Part shown: positions 9,347 through 20,191 of the stretch, piece after piece
Layout: every line of letters starts with the position of its first letter
How positions within the stretch are numbered: position 1 is the first letter of the stretch
Assembly (NCBI GenBank): GCA_023614405.1
Contig: CM042691.1
Span: 182,068,427-182,132,426 of the forward strand
Direction: 5' to 3'
DNA: 64,000 nt
Origin: Avena insularis
Taxonomy: Eukaryota; Streptophyta; Magnoliopsida; Poales; Poaceae
Made by a program: the position numbers and the translations under genes
Notes under the pieces: model-generated
What the model was told of the DNA's origin: nothing
Databases searched by the model: none
What the model saw: the letters and a program-made list of their open reading frames with translations, nothing else

Positions 9347-12300
9347 GGTAGCACCCCCCCGGGATTAGGGTTAAACTAACCTCAGATCACCATCTAAGAT
9401 AAGTTCAACTCCGAACTTGGAAGATTACAGTATGTTTCGGTAGCATTACAGAACACAGTGATTCAACAACATAAGTTTAAACTCTTAGCAGAGTAAGGTA
9501 TTAGAGTTATTACAAACCAGAGGTCATAGACCAAACATTACATCACACAGCGAAAGCAAATTATGTTTTTCTACACAACAACTTAGCAAAGGGCCTAAGA
9601 GGCCATAAGCAAAAGTGACGTCCATCCCATAGTCCTTAAGCTGCTACCTGGGACCCCCAACTACTCGTCGAGGTCAACGTAGAAGCCACCTTCAGTTGCA
9701 ACCAGATCCTCTGTAGAAAAACAACAATGGCGCAAGGCTGAGTACGAGAATGTACTCCGCAAGACTTACATAACCTAGTATCTACATGCTCTGGCTAGAA
9801 AGGCTTTCTCTGGATTTACTTTTGCGGAAAGCAATCTTTATTTGTAAACAAGAGAGAAAAGAGGCTCGTCTACTCAGAATCTTTTAAAAGGGATAAGATA
9901 GCGACTTCTTCATCTTGTTCATCACATCTTGATAACCACCTGCTTCAACAGAACCTCCTAACTAGAATCACCCCCTCGACCCAAGCAACCGCAGCCACGC
10001 TTCCCTACCTGTTATGATGCACCTCCATCACCTCCTCTTTCAAAAACGTTTTCAATGTGTATGCCAGATGGAAAGCCCGAACTATGTGACTCATGGAATC
10101 TACTAGGCAGGTTAGTTGCTCGTGGGGTTTTCTAGGCTCCGTGTGGTCGTACGCTCGTCTTGGTTCAAGAGGCAAGAACTCGGGTCCTAATGGTGGCGAG
10201 CATGGGACTACAAAAACCACACCCAACATGGCCTCCCATACAAGCCTTAGCATGATTAGTTAACTCCTTCGATGATGTCACCATCTCCTACCTTACCACT
10301 TTCCTTGGCACCTCTGATTCATCATTTGAATAGATCAGACGTTGTTACTATGCATGGCTAAGCTGTCGGTAACAAAAGCTCTAGCAACGCTCAAATGCCA
10401 GACCTAGGTAAGCTAGGAGCAGTGGATCAGGAGTATAAGGCTACAAGAGGGAAACTATGCAGCAGATAGGTAACACTATCCACTGATAAAAGACCACATT
10501 GGAATCGTGTGCATCATAGCGAGAAGGTAATATACTTTGTAAACGTAGGTTCAGAATGAGAGGCTATGCTTGCCTTGTCCGTCAGTAGACATGTACAGAT
10601 CTTCGGTATTGTTGACTTTAGCTTCGGGTTCGGATCCTTTCGCGAAGAACCAATACCGGAAACAAAGGCGACAATCAAGACATGGCATCGATGCAATTAT
10701 CAAACAAGGATGATGATATGACAAGTTAAATTACATTGAAATTGAAATCCTAAGGCATGCTTGATAGTTTTAAACGGGGTTCCGAGGGGTACAAACCCTA
10801 ACTCGGGAAAAACTCTAGAAACACATTGGACTGGTTAATTTTGTTATCTAGTTAAACTTGTCCTTAAAGTTGTTGATCAATGCATGATTATAGCTTAAAT
10901 AGATAGAACTCATTTTTCTAAACATTTTGATATATTATACACATTTTTCTGACTTATAAATAAAAAAATATTGAATTTATAAGATTAAACCAATTTCTGG
11001 AATTATTAAAACTATTATTAAAAGCTTTTATTGCATCAGGCTAATGTCATAATACAACCCAGGGCTTTTGTTACCACACCTGATCCTACCCACGGATCGA
11101 CTGTAGGGGCCACATCAGCAGCCACACACGCAAAGTAGGGTCAGGTCATTTCTCACTGGGGTTGGCTCTAGCCAATGCGGCTGCCAGGTGGGGCCTGGGC
11201 CAGGTCGGTTGCCACCGTGGCGCCACATCAGATTCGCCGGAGAACGGCCAGACGGCGGCGATAGACGGCGGAGAAGGGCGCGCTTGCTTGCGAGACTAGG
11301 CGCGCTAGAACGAGGGCATCGCGGGCTACCTATTAGTGGCGGCGCCGCTGCTAAATGGTCACCGGAGGCGTGGTGGTGACGGTGCCCGACGGCGGCGGAC
11401 GACGAGGCACGGTGAGGGGTCGAACCAGAGAGGGAAGAAGAGGTTGGAGAGGTCTACTTGGACCGTTAGCTCACCAGGAGCAAGCAGGGCTCGACGGAGA
11501 GGCTTGGGGTGGCCGGAATCGTCGGGGACGGCGGCGGAGTTCGTCGGAGACCGAGGTCTCGATTGGAGCTTCTAGGAGCACGCTGCCTCAAGCGGGTGGG
11601 GACAATCAATGGAGTCGACCTCGGCATTCACGCCTGTGAGCTCGGAACAATGAGGGGAGGCAAGAAACGACGGCGAGCCAGAGCTCCCGTGATCTAGGGT
11701 TCGGCCGAAGGTGGAAATTGAGGAAGAGAGAGAGGATAAGGTTCATCCGGAGGCGGCAGGGGGTCTTATAGGCATCGCCGGCGTTGGTAGCGAGGATCTT
11801 GGCGCGGCGGGCATCTCAGCAAGGCAGGAACGACATCGGTGGCGACACGCGGCAGCCTTCCTGTGTCGTCGTCCTTCTGTCGCCGAGAAGAAGAAAGGGA
11901 AAAGAGGGTTGAAGCGGTATGGGCTGCGCTTGGGCCTTAGCTGGGCCGTGGGAGAGGGAGAGAGGGGAGGGAGTTTGCTGGGCTACGGCCTGGCTTGCTC
12001 TTGGCTCTATTTTTTTTAACAAAACCATTTTGTTTTCTGTTTTTCTATTTCCTGGTTGTATTTTCAAATTCAATTACTGTTTTGAAATCATTTGGAAAAA
12101 CAGAGGGATTTGAAAAAAATAGAACATACTGAGGGGCCCTTTTATTTAGTTTGGGCTCCACTATTTTTGTGATTTCCAAAATTTCAAAACCATTTGAATG
12201 CTTTTCAAAGAGAGGGGAGGAAGGAAGCTAGGGTTTAGGATTTGCATTTGATTCAACACACTTGAACTTATGCATACATTTAATGATTTAAACAAATGCA

Positions 12301-12349
12301 TGCAATGCTTAGGTACCAGTTACATATCTTACAAACTTGGGATGTTACA
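9347..12349 (-). repeat. 5' LTR of element B (3003 bp)
   Basis: It pairs with 1054-4415. The outer end is GGGATGTTACA at 12349. The inner end is GGTAGCACC, where the terminal TG has become GG in + reading. It lacks about 354 bp that the left copy has at 1682-2035, with the junction at TCGACCC near 9976-9982. GC-rich block at about 11210-12010. Confidence 0.92.
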
Positions 12350-12716
12350 TTCTCGGAGATCCTGCGCCAAGCCCCAGAGCGTATCAAGCTGGAAAGCTTC
12401 ATGTTCACGGGCCAGCGCAAAGATGGCGCTGTCAATGGTCAAGGTACACTACGAAAATGCCGACATCGACGCGGTGACCTCCGGTATCCCTGACATAGAC
12501 GACGAAGGCCAAAAAATAGATCATGAAGCTATCATGGCCTTGTTTGCGGTCTTTGACACCAGAGTCGCCGAGTTGGTCGACCCTAACGTCTTTGTGCCCA
12601 TGAAAACCATTGATGGCGGCAGCCAAAGCTCCTCTGAATCCCCCAACACTGCCGACTTCGAGGAAGATGGCTCTCCTGCTGCTGACGATGCCGCGTCCAA
12701 GTCTCCTATGCCATAG
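12350..12716 (+). pseudogene. Antisense additional ORF of element A, 3' part of last exon
   Basis: After one copy of TTCTC is removed, the frame from 1053 joins 12355 and reads EILRQAPERIKLESFM. It then loses frame: a conserved-looking C-terminus (VKVHYENADIDAVTSGIPD, then an acidic Ser/Asp-rich tail ending SKSPMP) is open in another frame up to the TAG at 12714-12716. A frameshift between about 12395 and 12430 is the simplest reading. The gene ends 515 bp from the end of pol on the opposite strand. No catalytic motif is visible. Confidence 0.6.
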
Positions 12717-13231
12717 GAATGAAAAACAATTTGTAATATTTGTTTCCTCTGTAATTTGTATGCGGAAAAAACTACTTGTTAACTTAAGGCGGAAAAGAGT
12801 GGTTGTTATTTCCTGCTACTCAAGAACTGGTTCCAACATGTATATATTTATTAAGCAAGTCCTGGCTTATCCATTACTTTGGTTTTCATGCTTGAATTTT
12901 CGTGAGTAGGAAGACTCGTTGTCGGAACTATGCACTCAGGCGATGATGCCCAATGGCACCGTCAAGAACCTAAGCACAAAATCACCGACAATAAGTGCCA
13001 AAATTCACTACTCCAGAATCCACATAAAAACAACAAAGAACGTGTAGACCAGAAAACTTAAGCTAACGCCTATAGGCGGAATATTCACAAGTGCAATCGC
13101 AAAGCTTGTGCATAAAGGGTTTATACGATCCAAAAATAAACACTAAAGGAGGTAAAAGACTCAGAAATATGAGTGAACCAGAGAGATTTATTTCATTGAT
13201 CATATAAGAGCTACACAATAGATAAAAAATG
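12717..13231. other. Spacer between antisense ORF and pol of element A
   Basis: It is AT-rich and without a supportable ORF. The left part would be the 3' untranslated region of the + strand ORF and the right part the sequence after the pol stop on the minus strand, so convergent transcripts would overlap here if both were made. I see no clear terminator or poly(A) signal. Confidence 0.5.
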
Positions 13232-14256
13232 CTAAGTGTAGAATGGACGTAGCTGTGCTATGTTCCATGGCCGGTCAAGCTCTAGGTAGTCATCATCCAG
13301 GTCACGTCGCTTACGCTTATGATCCTTGTTGGGTCTATCCTTCAGTTCAAGATTGTCAACGAGGTAGTAAGACCCATTGAGCAGCGCCTTTCTTATGACG
13401 AATGGTCCTTCCCATGGCAGGGATAATTTGTGTGACTTCTTTTGCTTAAGTCGGAGCACCAAATCCTCCTCTTTAAATGAGCGATGCCGAATGAGGCGAC
13501 TATGGTAGCTGCGTAGCTTTTCCTGGTAGAAGGTGGATTTTTGGCATGCCAAAACACGCTCCTCCTCGTGAAGGTCCACATCTAGGCGTCTAGATTCTTC
13601 AGCATCACCTTCGTCGTAGGCGGCAACTCTTGGTGCATTGTGAAGGATGTCGGAAGGCAGGATGGCTTCTGCTCCATATACCATGAAGTAAGGGGTGTAA
13701 CTGGTGGATCTGTTGGGTGTAGTTCGTAAACTCCACAACACAGATGGAAAATCTTCCACCCAGGCTCCAGCTGCTCGATGTAGCGGTGCCTCAAGACGTG
13801 GCTTGATTCCCTTCAGAATTAATCCATTGGCTCGTCAACTTGACCATTGTACTGTGGATGTGCCACAGATGCAAGGTCAAGTTGGATGCCTTTGTCCCAA
13901 CAATAAGCATCCACTTCTCCGAGTGACAATTTATTGCCGTTGTCGGTGATTATGCTATGTGGGAGACCAAATATCACCACTAAATCCCGGACAAACCTAA
14001 GGGCAGTTGCCCCATCGAGCTTTCTAATGGGTTTAGCTTCTATAGATTTGGTGAATTTATCAACTGCTACTAGAAGATGCGTAAACCCACATGGTGCCGT
14101 CTATAACGGACCAACCATGTCCAGCCTCCAGACTGTGAATGGCCAAGTTATTGGTATTGTTCGCAATTCTTCAGCAGAAACATGTGGTTGTCGGGCATAG
14201 TACTGGCATCCTATGCATGTCTCAGCCAGCTTGTCGGCGTCCGCCTTCGCGCTCAG
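13232..14256 (-). pseudogene. Element A integrase core and C-terminus
   Basis: The C-terminal part (13232-13759, 175 aa) holds LWSLRTTPNRSTSYTPYFMV, YGAEAILPSDI and WEGPFVIRKALLNGSYYL. The upstream part, in broken frames, shows a zinc-binding end (CQYYARQPHVS), VDKFTKSIEAKPI and ITDNGNK with a catalytic Asp. The order matches Tat-lineage integrase without a chromodomain. Stops occur near 14104 and 13799-13860. It ends SRPWNIAQLRPFYT-like, typical of this lineage. Confidence 0.82.
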
Positions 14257-14799
14257 CTAGTAGAATCCTTGACGGAAGGCTTTAGCGACCAACGATCGGG
14301 GAGCGTCATGATGCCCGCAATCTCTGAGATGGATTTCGCGTAGGATTTCAATACCTTCTTGCTGGGAAACACACTTAAGGTATACACCAGTAGTGCTTCT
14401 TTTGTAGAGTTGTCCATTGATTATGGTATAGCCCTTTGCTCGACGTACTATTTGCTGTCTTTCGACCTTGTTGTCGAGCAAAGTTCCGTGTTCGAAATAC
14501 TCCATGAACGGTTTTGTCCAAGCCGGAGGGACCTTTGTCACCATGTGAATGAGAGAGTCAACTCTGTCCGGGTTGTCGATGTCTCCTCCCTTCACGGATG
14601 GTGTCCGTAGATGCTCCAGGAAAACTCCAGGCGGAATTTGTTTGCGCCTTGATCCAAGATTAGACAGCAGATCAGCTGCCTCGTTTTTCTCCCTAGGTAC
14701 ATACTTAACCTCGTAGCCCAAGAAGCTCTTGGCTATCTCGTCCACTTCGTCTCGATATGCCACCATCATAGGGTTCCGCGTGTTCCAGGTGCCAGCCAC
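14257..14799 (-). pseudogene. Element A second RNase H C-terminus and linker to integrase
   Basis: It continues the second RNase H after a TAG at about 14800 (VAGTWNTRNPMMVAYRDE, VKYVPREKNEAADLLSNLGS). The linker and start of the integrase region follow (YLKCVSQQEGIEILREIHL, HHDAPRSLVAKAFRQGFY). The REKNEAADLLSNLGS string corresponds to the end of the plant archaeal-type RNase H. Confidence 0.8.
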
Positions 14800-14802
14800 C
14801 TG

Positions 14803-15765
14803 CTAGGCAACCAAGTCGGAATCTCCACAGCAAACTATGCGCTTGATGCCAATGTCCTTGGCTACGCGTAATCCATGAATGAGTGCTTCATATTTCGCCA
14901 TGTTGTTCGTAGCCTCTAAGTGTATCTGCAGAATGTAGTGTAACTTGTCGCCAGTTGGTGAATATAGCAGTACACCAGCCCCCAAGCTGTTGAGCAGCTT
15001 TGATCTATCAAAGTGCATCACCCAGTACTCTGGCTCCAGCATTGGGGTAGCATCTGGCATCTCCGTCCAATCTGCGATAAAATCCGCCAAGGCTTGTGAC
15101 TTGATAGCGTCGCGTCTCTTGTAGGTGATCTCGAAGGCGACAAGTTCAATGCCCCACTTCGTGACCCTTCCTGTAGTGTCGCTGTTGTTGATAATGTCGG
15201 ACAGTGGAGTTTTGCTCACCACTATGATGGGGTGCTCCTGGAAATAGTGCCTCAGCTTCCGAGAAGCAAGGAATACTCCATAAGCTATCTTTTGGTAGTG
15301 CGGGTAATGCTGTTTGGACTCCATCAAGACCTCGCTTACATAGTAAACTGGTCGTTGAACTCCGTACTGATGCCCTGGTTCCTTCCGCTCTACCACGACG
15401 GCGATGCTGATTACCCGATTGGTGGCCGCTATGTAAATTAACATGGGCTCTCCAGGCTCAGGTGCTGCAAGGATAGGTGCTGAGGAAAGAATCTCCTTGA
15501 GCTGCTTCAATGCCGCGTCTGCTTCGTCCGTCCACGTGAATTTGTCTGCCTTCTTTAGCAACTCGTACAACGGCAAGACCTTCTCTCCAAGTCGGCTGAA
15601 GAACCGACTAACTTCTGCAACACAACCTGTTAGTCGTTGTATGTCCTTTAGGCATGTCGGACGGTTTATGTTTAAGATGGCCTTGATTTTCTCTGGGCTG
15701 ACCTCGATTCCACGCTGGGAAATGATGAAGCCCAAAATTTGCCGGCTGGAACCCCAAAGACACAT
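14803..15765 (-). pseudogene. Element A RT connection, RNase H and start of second RNase H
   Basis: A 320-aa open frame. RT thumb and connection come first (LGFIISQRGIEVSPEKI, LTGCVAEVSRFFSRLGEK). RNase H follows with RPVYYVSEVLMESKQHYP and a degenerate catalytic site. A second RNase H of the archaeal type starts near residue 240 (YWVMHFDRSKLLNSLGAGV, AKYEALIHGLRVAKDIGI, CCGDSDLVA). Two RNase H domains in series are diagnostic of Tat elements. The frame stops one codon into the conserved tail. Confidence 0.87.
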
Positions 15766-16465
15766 TTCTTAGGGTTAAGCATCATGTTGTAATTCCGGAG
15801 ATTATCAAAGGTTTCTTTTAAGTCGGAGATTATGTCGTTTGATTTTTTTTAGACATCACTGCTATATCGTCCACATAGGCGTGAACATTCCCACCAATTT
15901 GGTCGTGTAGGCAATGTTGCATTGAACGCTGGTATGTAGCACCTGCGTTTTTCATCCCAAAGGGCATCGTGACATAGCAAAACATGCCGTAGAGTGTAGT
16001 GAACTAATTGGCCAATTGGTCTGACTTCCTCATCTTGATCTGGTGGTATCTTGAGTATGCATCAAGAAAACACAAAAGCTCCGAGCCAGCCGTCGAGTCA
16101 ATGACTTGGTCAATGCGAGGCAAAGCAAACGGATCTTTGGGACATGCCATGTTCAAGCCGGTATAATCAACGCACATTCTTAATTCTTTGGTTCCCTTTT
16201 TGGGGACAAGTACAGGATTGGCCACCCATCGGGTGTGAAGGACTTCTCGGATAAAACTAGTCTTAAGTAACCTAGCTATCTCTTTGCCTATGGCGCGTAT
16301 CTTCTCATCTCCAAAGCGTCATAGTGGTTGTTTCACTGGTTTACATTTTGGATCAATATTCAAGCTATGCTCGGCAAGTTCCCTAGGTACACCTTTCATG
16401 TCGGCAGGTTTCCAGGCAAAGATGTCCCTATTCTCATGGAGGAACTCGACGAGCGCGCTTTCCTA
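15766..16465 (-). pseudogene. Element A reverse transcriptase palm
   Basis: The 16004-16225 frame carries VPKKGTKELRMCVDYTGLN, CPKDPFALPRIDQVIDSTAG and LCFLDAYSRYHQIKM, then stops at a TAG. The catalytic YVDD box is readable in the next frame at 15866-15877 (HAYVDDIAVMS). The stop, a shift and poly-T tract damage around 15843 disable it. Confidence 0.85.
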
Positions 16466-17108
16466 TTAAGGGTCCAGGTTCGTCCCAATGGCGGTGGTCT
16501 TGGAGGCATCGCCTACCACAAGTTCCACCGTCTTGGTCTCGATGGCGGCCGTGAATGCTGGGGCGGAGTCAGAAATATGCTTCTTCGACGCGGGCATCTC
16601 TGAGGCATCAACCTTGCTCTGGATCTCCTTGAATTCTTTGCTATAGAGGACAGCTTCTCCAATCTCGTAGTCCCTTGCTTTGGTAAAGCTTCCGGATACG
16701 GTGATGACACCGTTTGGTCTGGGTATCTTGAGTTTGTTGTCGACGAAGCATGGCTTGGCCATGAAGGTGTGTAATATGTCGCAGACGAATATGACGTGGT
16801 ACACGCTCTTGAAGGGGACCACCTCAAAGGTCATGCATTCTTGGTGGTAATTATTAACATCACCAAAAGCGACCTAAAGTGTGATGCACCTAAGGGACCG
16901 AGCCTCCCGACCAGGAACTATGCCGTGGAAGATGGTGTTGGTCCGCCTTAGGTTTGCCTCCGTCAAGTTCATCTTCTGCAGTGTATCCAGGTACATGATA
17001 TTGATGCTGCTTCCACTATCCACCATACATTTGGTGAACTCGTTGCCCTCAATCAGGGGGTTGATGACAATGGTGTATTGGTTCTCCGTAGGGATGAGGT
17101 CTGGGTGA
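16466..17108 (-). pseudogene. Element A protease region
   Basis: Translation shows an aspartic protease motif, VDSGSSINIMYLDTL, with DSG at 17012-17020. Downstream follows FVCDILHTFMAKPCFVDNKL and IPRPNGVITVSGSFTKA (16466-16834). An in-frame stop separates the active site from the C-terminal half near 16876. The protease would mature gag-pol. Confidence 0.78.
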
Positions 17109-17825
17109 TCCTTCCTGTCCCAAGTAATTGGAATCTCCGACCAGCGCAGGAACTAGGGAACTGGGAGTAGAGTGGCCATCAGTATCCTCATGGAGGTCTT
17201 CTGTTGTCGGACGGTGGGGGTGCCAAGGAAAGTGTGGAAAACTGCCGCCTTCTTCTCGAGGGGTTCTTGCCCTTGCCGTCGCTCTTGGCGGCGTGCTTGG
17301 GGTCAACATCCTCGTCCATGTCACTTGAATCCTTGGACTCCTCCTCCTTCTTCTTCCCCTTGCCCTTTCCTCATGGTCTGTTCTTCCGACTTTGCTTATA
17401 GCCGGACTCCGGGTCCTCCTTGAGGTTGTTGACGAACTTGCAATGGCGATTGGTGTGGGTGGCTTTGCCGTTGGCGTCGCGATGTCGTGGGGAGCGGGGC
17501 GGTGGTGATGGACGACGAGGTTGGGCCTTACCTCCATGGTCGGAGGATATGGGGATAGCATCCTTCCTGTTGCGCGCATCCCTCGTCTTTGTTCTGATGA
17601 ACCCGTCTGAGACCCGAAATCAAGAGGAGATCTATCCCTTGGCGGCTTGTGCTGGCTAGACTGGCAAAACGCTGGGTCAGACTCGAGCCTCTGAGAGGTG
17701 GCCTTTTCCTGCTGTTTCGCCGCCTTGGCCACTAGGTCATAGACCCGGTCCACTGCTTCGGGTGATCTATCCTGCTCCAGAAGGGTCTTGGCGACGGCGA
17801 GGTTGAGGAGAGGAGTGGACATCAC
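17109..17825 (-). pseudogene. Element A gag C-terminal/nucleocapsid region
   Basis: The long frame here starts MMSTPLLNLAVAKTLLEQDR and becomes Arg/Pro/Ser-rich. In a neighbouring frame a nucleocapsid-like string THTNRHCKFVNNLKEDPESG is seen near 17400-17460, followed by Lys- and Asp-rich linkers. The region is frame-shifted and compositionally biased, so I place only the general identity. Confidence 0.6.
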
Positions 17826-17963
17826 CTTCCCGCCTTCACTGTCAATGTATGGCCTGGCTTGTGCCGGTTTCGGGGGAGCCCATCCTAGGTTTCACCGCAC
17901 ACCAGGATCATTGATGACGCGAGCTGGAGCTTTCTTGGCCTTCTACTGCTGCAGCAGAGTCTT

Positions 17964-18401
17964 TTACTCAGCCTCCATTGCTCTAGCTTTCTCCATGGAT
18001 TTCTGTGCGGTGGCCAGATCTTGATCTAGCTTTGCGCCTTGCTCCGCGATGGCTTGCGCTTCCTCCAGTAGCTGCTGACGCTTCTCGTCAAGCTGGACTA
18101 CATTGTGAATATGAGCCACGGTCATAGGCTCGACGAGGAGATTGTCGTACATCACTCTATCAGCTAGAGTAACTTGGGCAGCAGCAGACGTAGATGCCGG
18201 AGGCGGCAGGTTTGCGGTGTTGTTGTTGCTCGGTCCGGTGTCGAGTTCCTGCGGCTGTTGCACTGGGTTAGGCGGAGGGGGCATATCCTTTGCGCGATCA
18301 TTGTCGGTAGCAACAAGTGGTCCCTTCCCCTTGTCCAGCGCTGTAGGCAGAGCTCGTCCGGGTTGATCTTCATCCATTGCCGTCCCAATGGTCAAGAACA
18401 C
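17964..18401 (-). pseudogene. Element A gag linker with predicted coiled coil
   Basis: A 145-aa open frame. It has a Pro/Asn-rich first half and a helical second half, QLDEKRQQLLEEAQAIAEQG followed by AKLDQDLATAQKSMEKARAM, with heptad-like spacing. It lies between the gag core and the nucleocapsid-like region. Similar helical segments are common in Tat gag proteins. No enzymatic role. Confidence 0.6.
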
Positions 18402-18443
18402 CTCTCTGGACGTGACGGTGTTGTTGGCATGTTCGTCGCGCGT

Positions 18444-19397
18444 CTACTCCTCCTCCATCTCCTGTATGGCAGAGTCTAGCTCCTCCGGGCAGAAATCTAT
18501 CTCCTCTGAATCTGCACTGAAGTCGGCATAGAGCGCGTCAATCACAGAGTCGGAGGTTGTCGGGGCTTCCTCGATGACGGGAGGTGGAGGTGCAACAGTA
18601 GCGATGATGACTGGAGGCGGTGGTGCAGCTGCGACGATGGCGGTGGGAGGCGGTGGTGGCAGTGGCTGAATCGGAGGGGCTCCGTCAATGAGCGCAAGGG
18701 ATGTCTGAGCTGCCTCCTCGGCCTCCGCGTAGTTGTTGATGGTGTTCACTATGATTTCGAAGGTGAGGCGACCCGAAGCCTGCTGCCGCCTTAGAGAATG
18801 CCGGAGAAGCGTACCTTGGTCCAGTCCTTCCACAAAGTGATACATGGCATCATCATTGGGGTAATGCGCCAGATCGGCTCGTATACGGAGCTACCTGACA
18901 AGGTAATCGTGGGGGTTTTCACCCTCTCTTTGAACGCAATGCGCCAGATCAAAGATGGTAACCACGCCGACAAACTTGGATCTTTGCTGTCTAGACGCGC
19001 GGACGAAGCCGGCGGACTTGCAGTGATCTTCCACCGTTTTATCCTGCACAGGGGCGGTTTGGGTGGGCCTTGAATTTTTCCGATCTTTGCCGACAAACTC
19101 CGAGGAGAGATCTGACATCGATCCTTCTGCAAATGAAGAGGCGGTCCGTGCGGGTCTTGATGCTCCTCCGACTCCCAGGGAACTAGTGCCCGAGTTGGTT
19201 TCGCCGATGAAGAGGTGGATATCTCCGATGGGGACGATCGAGCACCGCGTAGGGTTTGTCTTTGCCGGGATACAGAACTCATCAGGAGGGACAATCGAAA
19301 CATTGCCGGAGAAGAGAACACGACCGATGGCTACGGTTTTTCCAATTCCCGCAAAGATCTTGGTCCTCGCCCGCTGAAGATCCTGAAGCGCCTCTTG
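18444..19397 (-). pseudogene. Element A gag core and N-terminal leader
   Basis: The gag core is recognisable as IFDLAHCVQREGENPHDYLV (end of the 18891-19574 frame), continued in another frame by YHFVEGLDQGTLLRHSLRRQ and IIVNTINNYAEAEEAAQTS (18444-18845). These match the DYL and AEAEEAA signatures of plant gypsy gag. A frameshift lies between 18845 and 18891. The start codon is uncertain; the open frame runs back through the PBS into the LTR. Confidence 0.7.
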
Positions 19398-19414
19398 CCC
19401 CACGGTGGGCGCCA
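19398..19414 (-). other. Primer binding site-like sequence of element A
   Basis: The minus strand reads TGGCGCCCACCGTGGGG, 2 bp inside the LTR edge at 19417. Element L has the nearly identical TGGTGCCCACCGTGGGG at 58710. I do not assign the tRNA species from memory. Confidence 0.75.
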
Positions 19415-19416
19415 AC

Positions 19417-19766
19417 TGTCGTGGTATTGCAAACGAGTACGCCATGGAGGGGTCCTCACAGTGCGTGTTTAGAGACGTGGGGGAAGGCGGACGGTTCACG
19501 GGTACGAGGTAACACATCTTACCCAGGTTCAGATCCCACGATGGTGGCAGAATCCTACTCCTCCTATAAATCACTATAAGGGCAATACACCGAGTTACAA
19601 GGATTGGTTCGCTGTGCGAGGTGCGTCGTAGTCGACACTAGGTTGTCTAAGACTCTCTACCCTAAAGGCTCCCATAGGCCCGACTTATATAGTCGTCAGG
19701 TCCTAGGATTACAGGGAAAAGTCCTAGCCGGACAGGTTACAGAGTCCTACACTGCTTACAACTAGT
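19417..19766 (-). repeat. Truncated 5' LTR of element A
   Basis: It begins TGTCGTGGTATTGC in + reading and matches the solo LTR at 21348-21896 over about 350 bp up to ACTAGT. The outer ~200 bp are missing. A minus-strand TATA-like TATATAAG lies at 19684-19691, and its equivalent is at 21615-21622. The element therefore lost its promoter-distal end, not its TATA. Confidence 0.88.
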
Positions 19767-19779
19767 CGTCAGGTCCTAG
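19763..19779. repeat. 17-bp templated filler at a deletion junction
   Basis: TAGTCGTCAGGTCCTAG at 19763-19779 is an exact second copy of 19690-19706 in the same LTR. It sits exactly where the truncated LTR of A stops matching the solo LTR and the LTR remnant C begins. This is the signature of break repair copying nearby sequence. Confidence 0.75.
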
Positions 19780-20191
19780 AATCAATTTGCCAAATGTTTC
19801 TGCAAGTTTGAAAGGTGGGCTTTGCTTCACTTTTACTTGGTCTTGCAAGGGGTGAGAAGAATTGGAAAAGTTTCTGTTTGAAATCTTGGACTAGAAACAC
19901 TCAAAGTGACCTAGTGAGCAAGATTGGCAAAAATGACCATTTTCCTTATTTGATTTGTTTTTGATTTTCTCTTGATTTGTTTCTGCTTGGAAATGTTTTA
20001 GATGATGTTATATTCCTCTTTGAACAATTCCTTACTATTTAGTTGAATCACACAAGTCCATTCATACATTCAAAAAATCATCACATACACACATGCATTC
20101 ATTTGGTTTTTATTTAATCAAAGTTTTTGTTAACCCTAATTTTAGTGATTAGAGTTTGATGATCATTGTTTCATATTTTTGGGATGTTACA
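19780..20191 (-). repeat. LTR remnant C (related to the D LTR, diverged)
   Basis: It is alignable with the terminal ~450 bp of the D LTR (for example CACTTTTACTTGGTCTTGCA, and an end of TTTTTGGGATGTTACA at 20191) but much more diverged than the two D LTR ends are from each other. It is followed directly by D LTR sequence without its own partner. Read as the terminal piece of another Tekay-like LTR whose remainder was deleted. Confidence 0.7.

Larger units (their letters stand above)
1054..12349 (-). mobile_element. Element B: complete-length Tekay-like chromovirus (Ty3/gypsy), nested in A
   Basis: It is bounded by TG...CA termini and a TTCTC duplication. The LTRs are 3362 bp (left, 3' LTR) and 3003 bp (right, 5' LTR). 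The order on the minus strand is PBS, gag with CCHC knuckle, protease, RT (YIDD), RNase H, integrase, C-terminal chromodomain and PPT. Long LTRs plus a chromodomain point to the Tekay/Del lineage. The LTRs differ by about 14 changes in the first 250 bp compared by eye, so the insertion is not recent. Several stops and shifts and an altered integrase residue make it non-autonomous. Family name not assigned. Confidence 0.9.
1..19779 (-). mobile_element. Element A: Tat-lineage Ty3/gypsy retrotransposon, truncated and interrupted
   Basis: On the minus strand the order is LTR remnant (19417-19766), PBS-like site (19398-19414), gag, protease, RT, RNase H, a second RNase H, and integrase ending at 13232. 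A tandem pair of RNase H domains and the RT string CPKDPFALPRIDQ are marks of the Tat/Retand group. Downstream of pol lies an extra ORF on the opposite strand (298-1053 continued at 12350-12716). Element B (1054-12349) is inserted in that extra ORF. The 3' LTR is outside the window to the left. All reading frames are broken by stops and shifts, so the copy is dead. What I infer rather than see is that the + strand ORF belongs to A; the support is its position between pol and the missing 3' LTR. Confidence 0.8.

Noticed and set aside
15995..16020. AATTGGCCAATTGG palindrome as a regulatory site
   Set aside because: It falls inside the element A RT coding region and is explained by chance within the broken frame.
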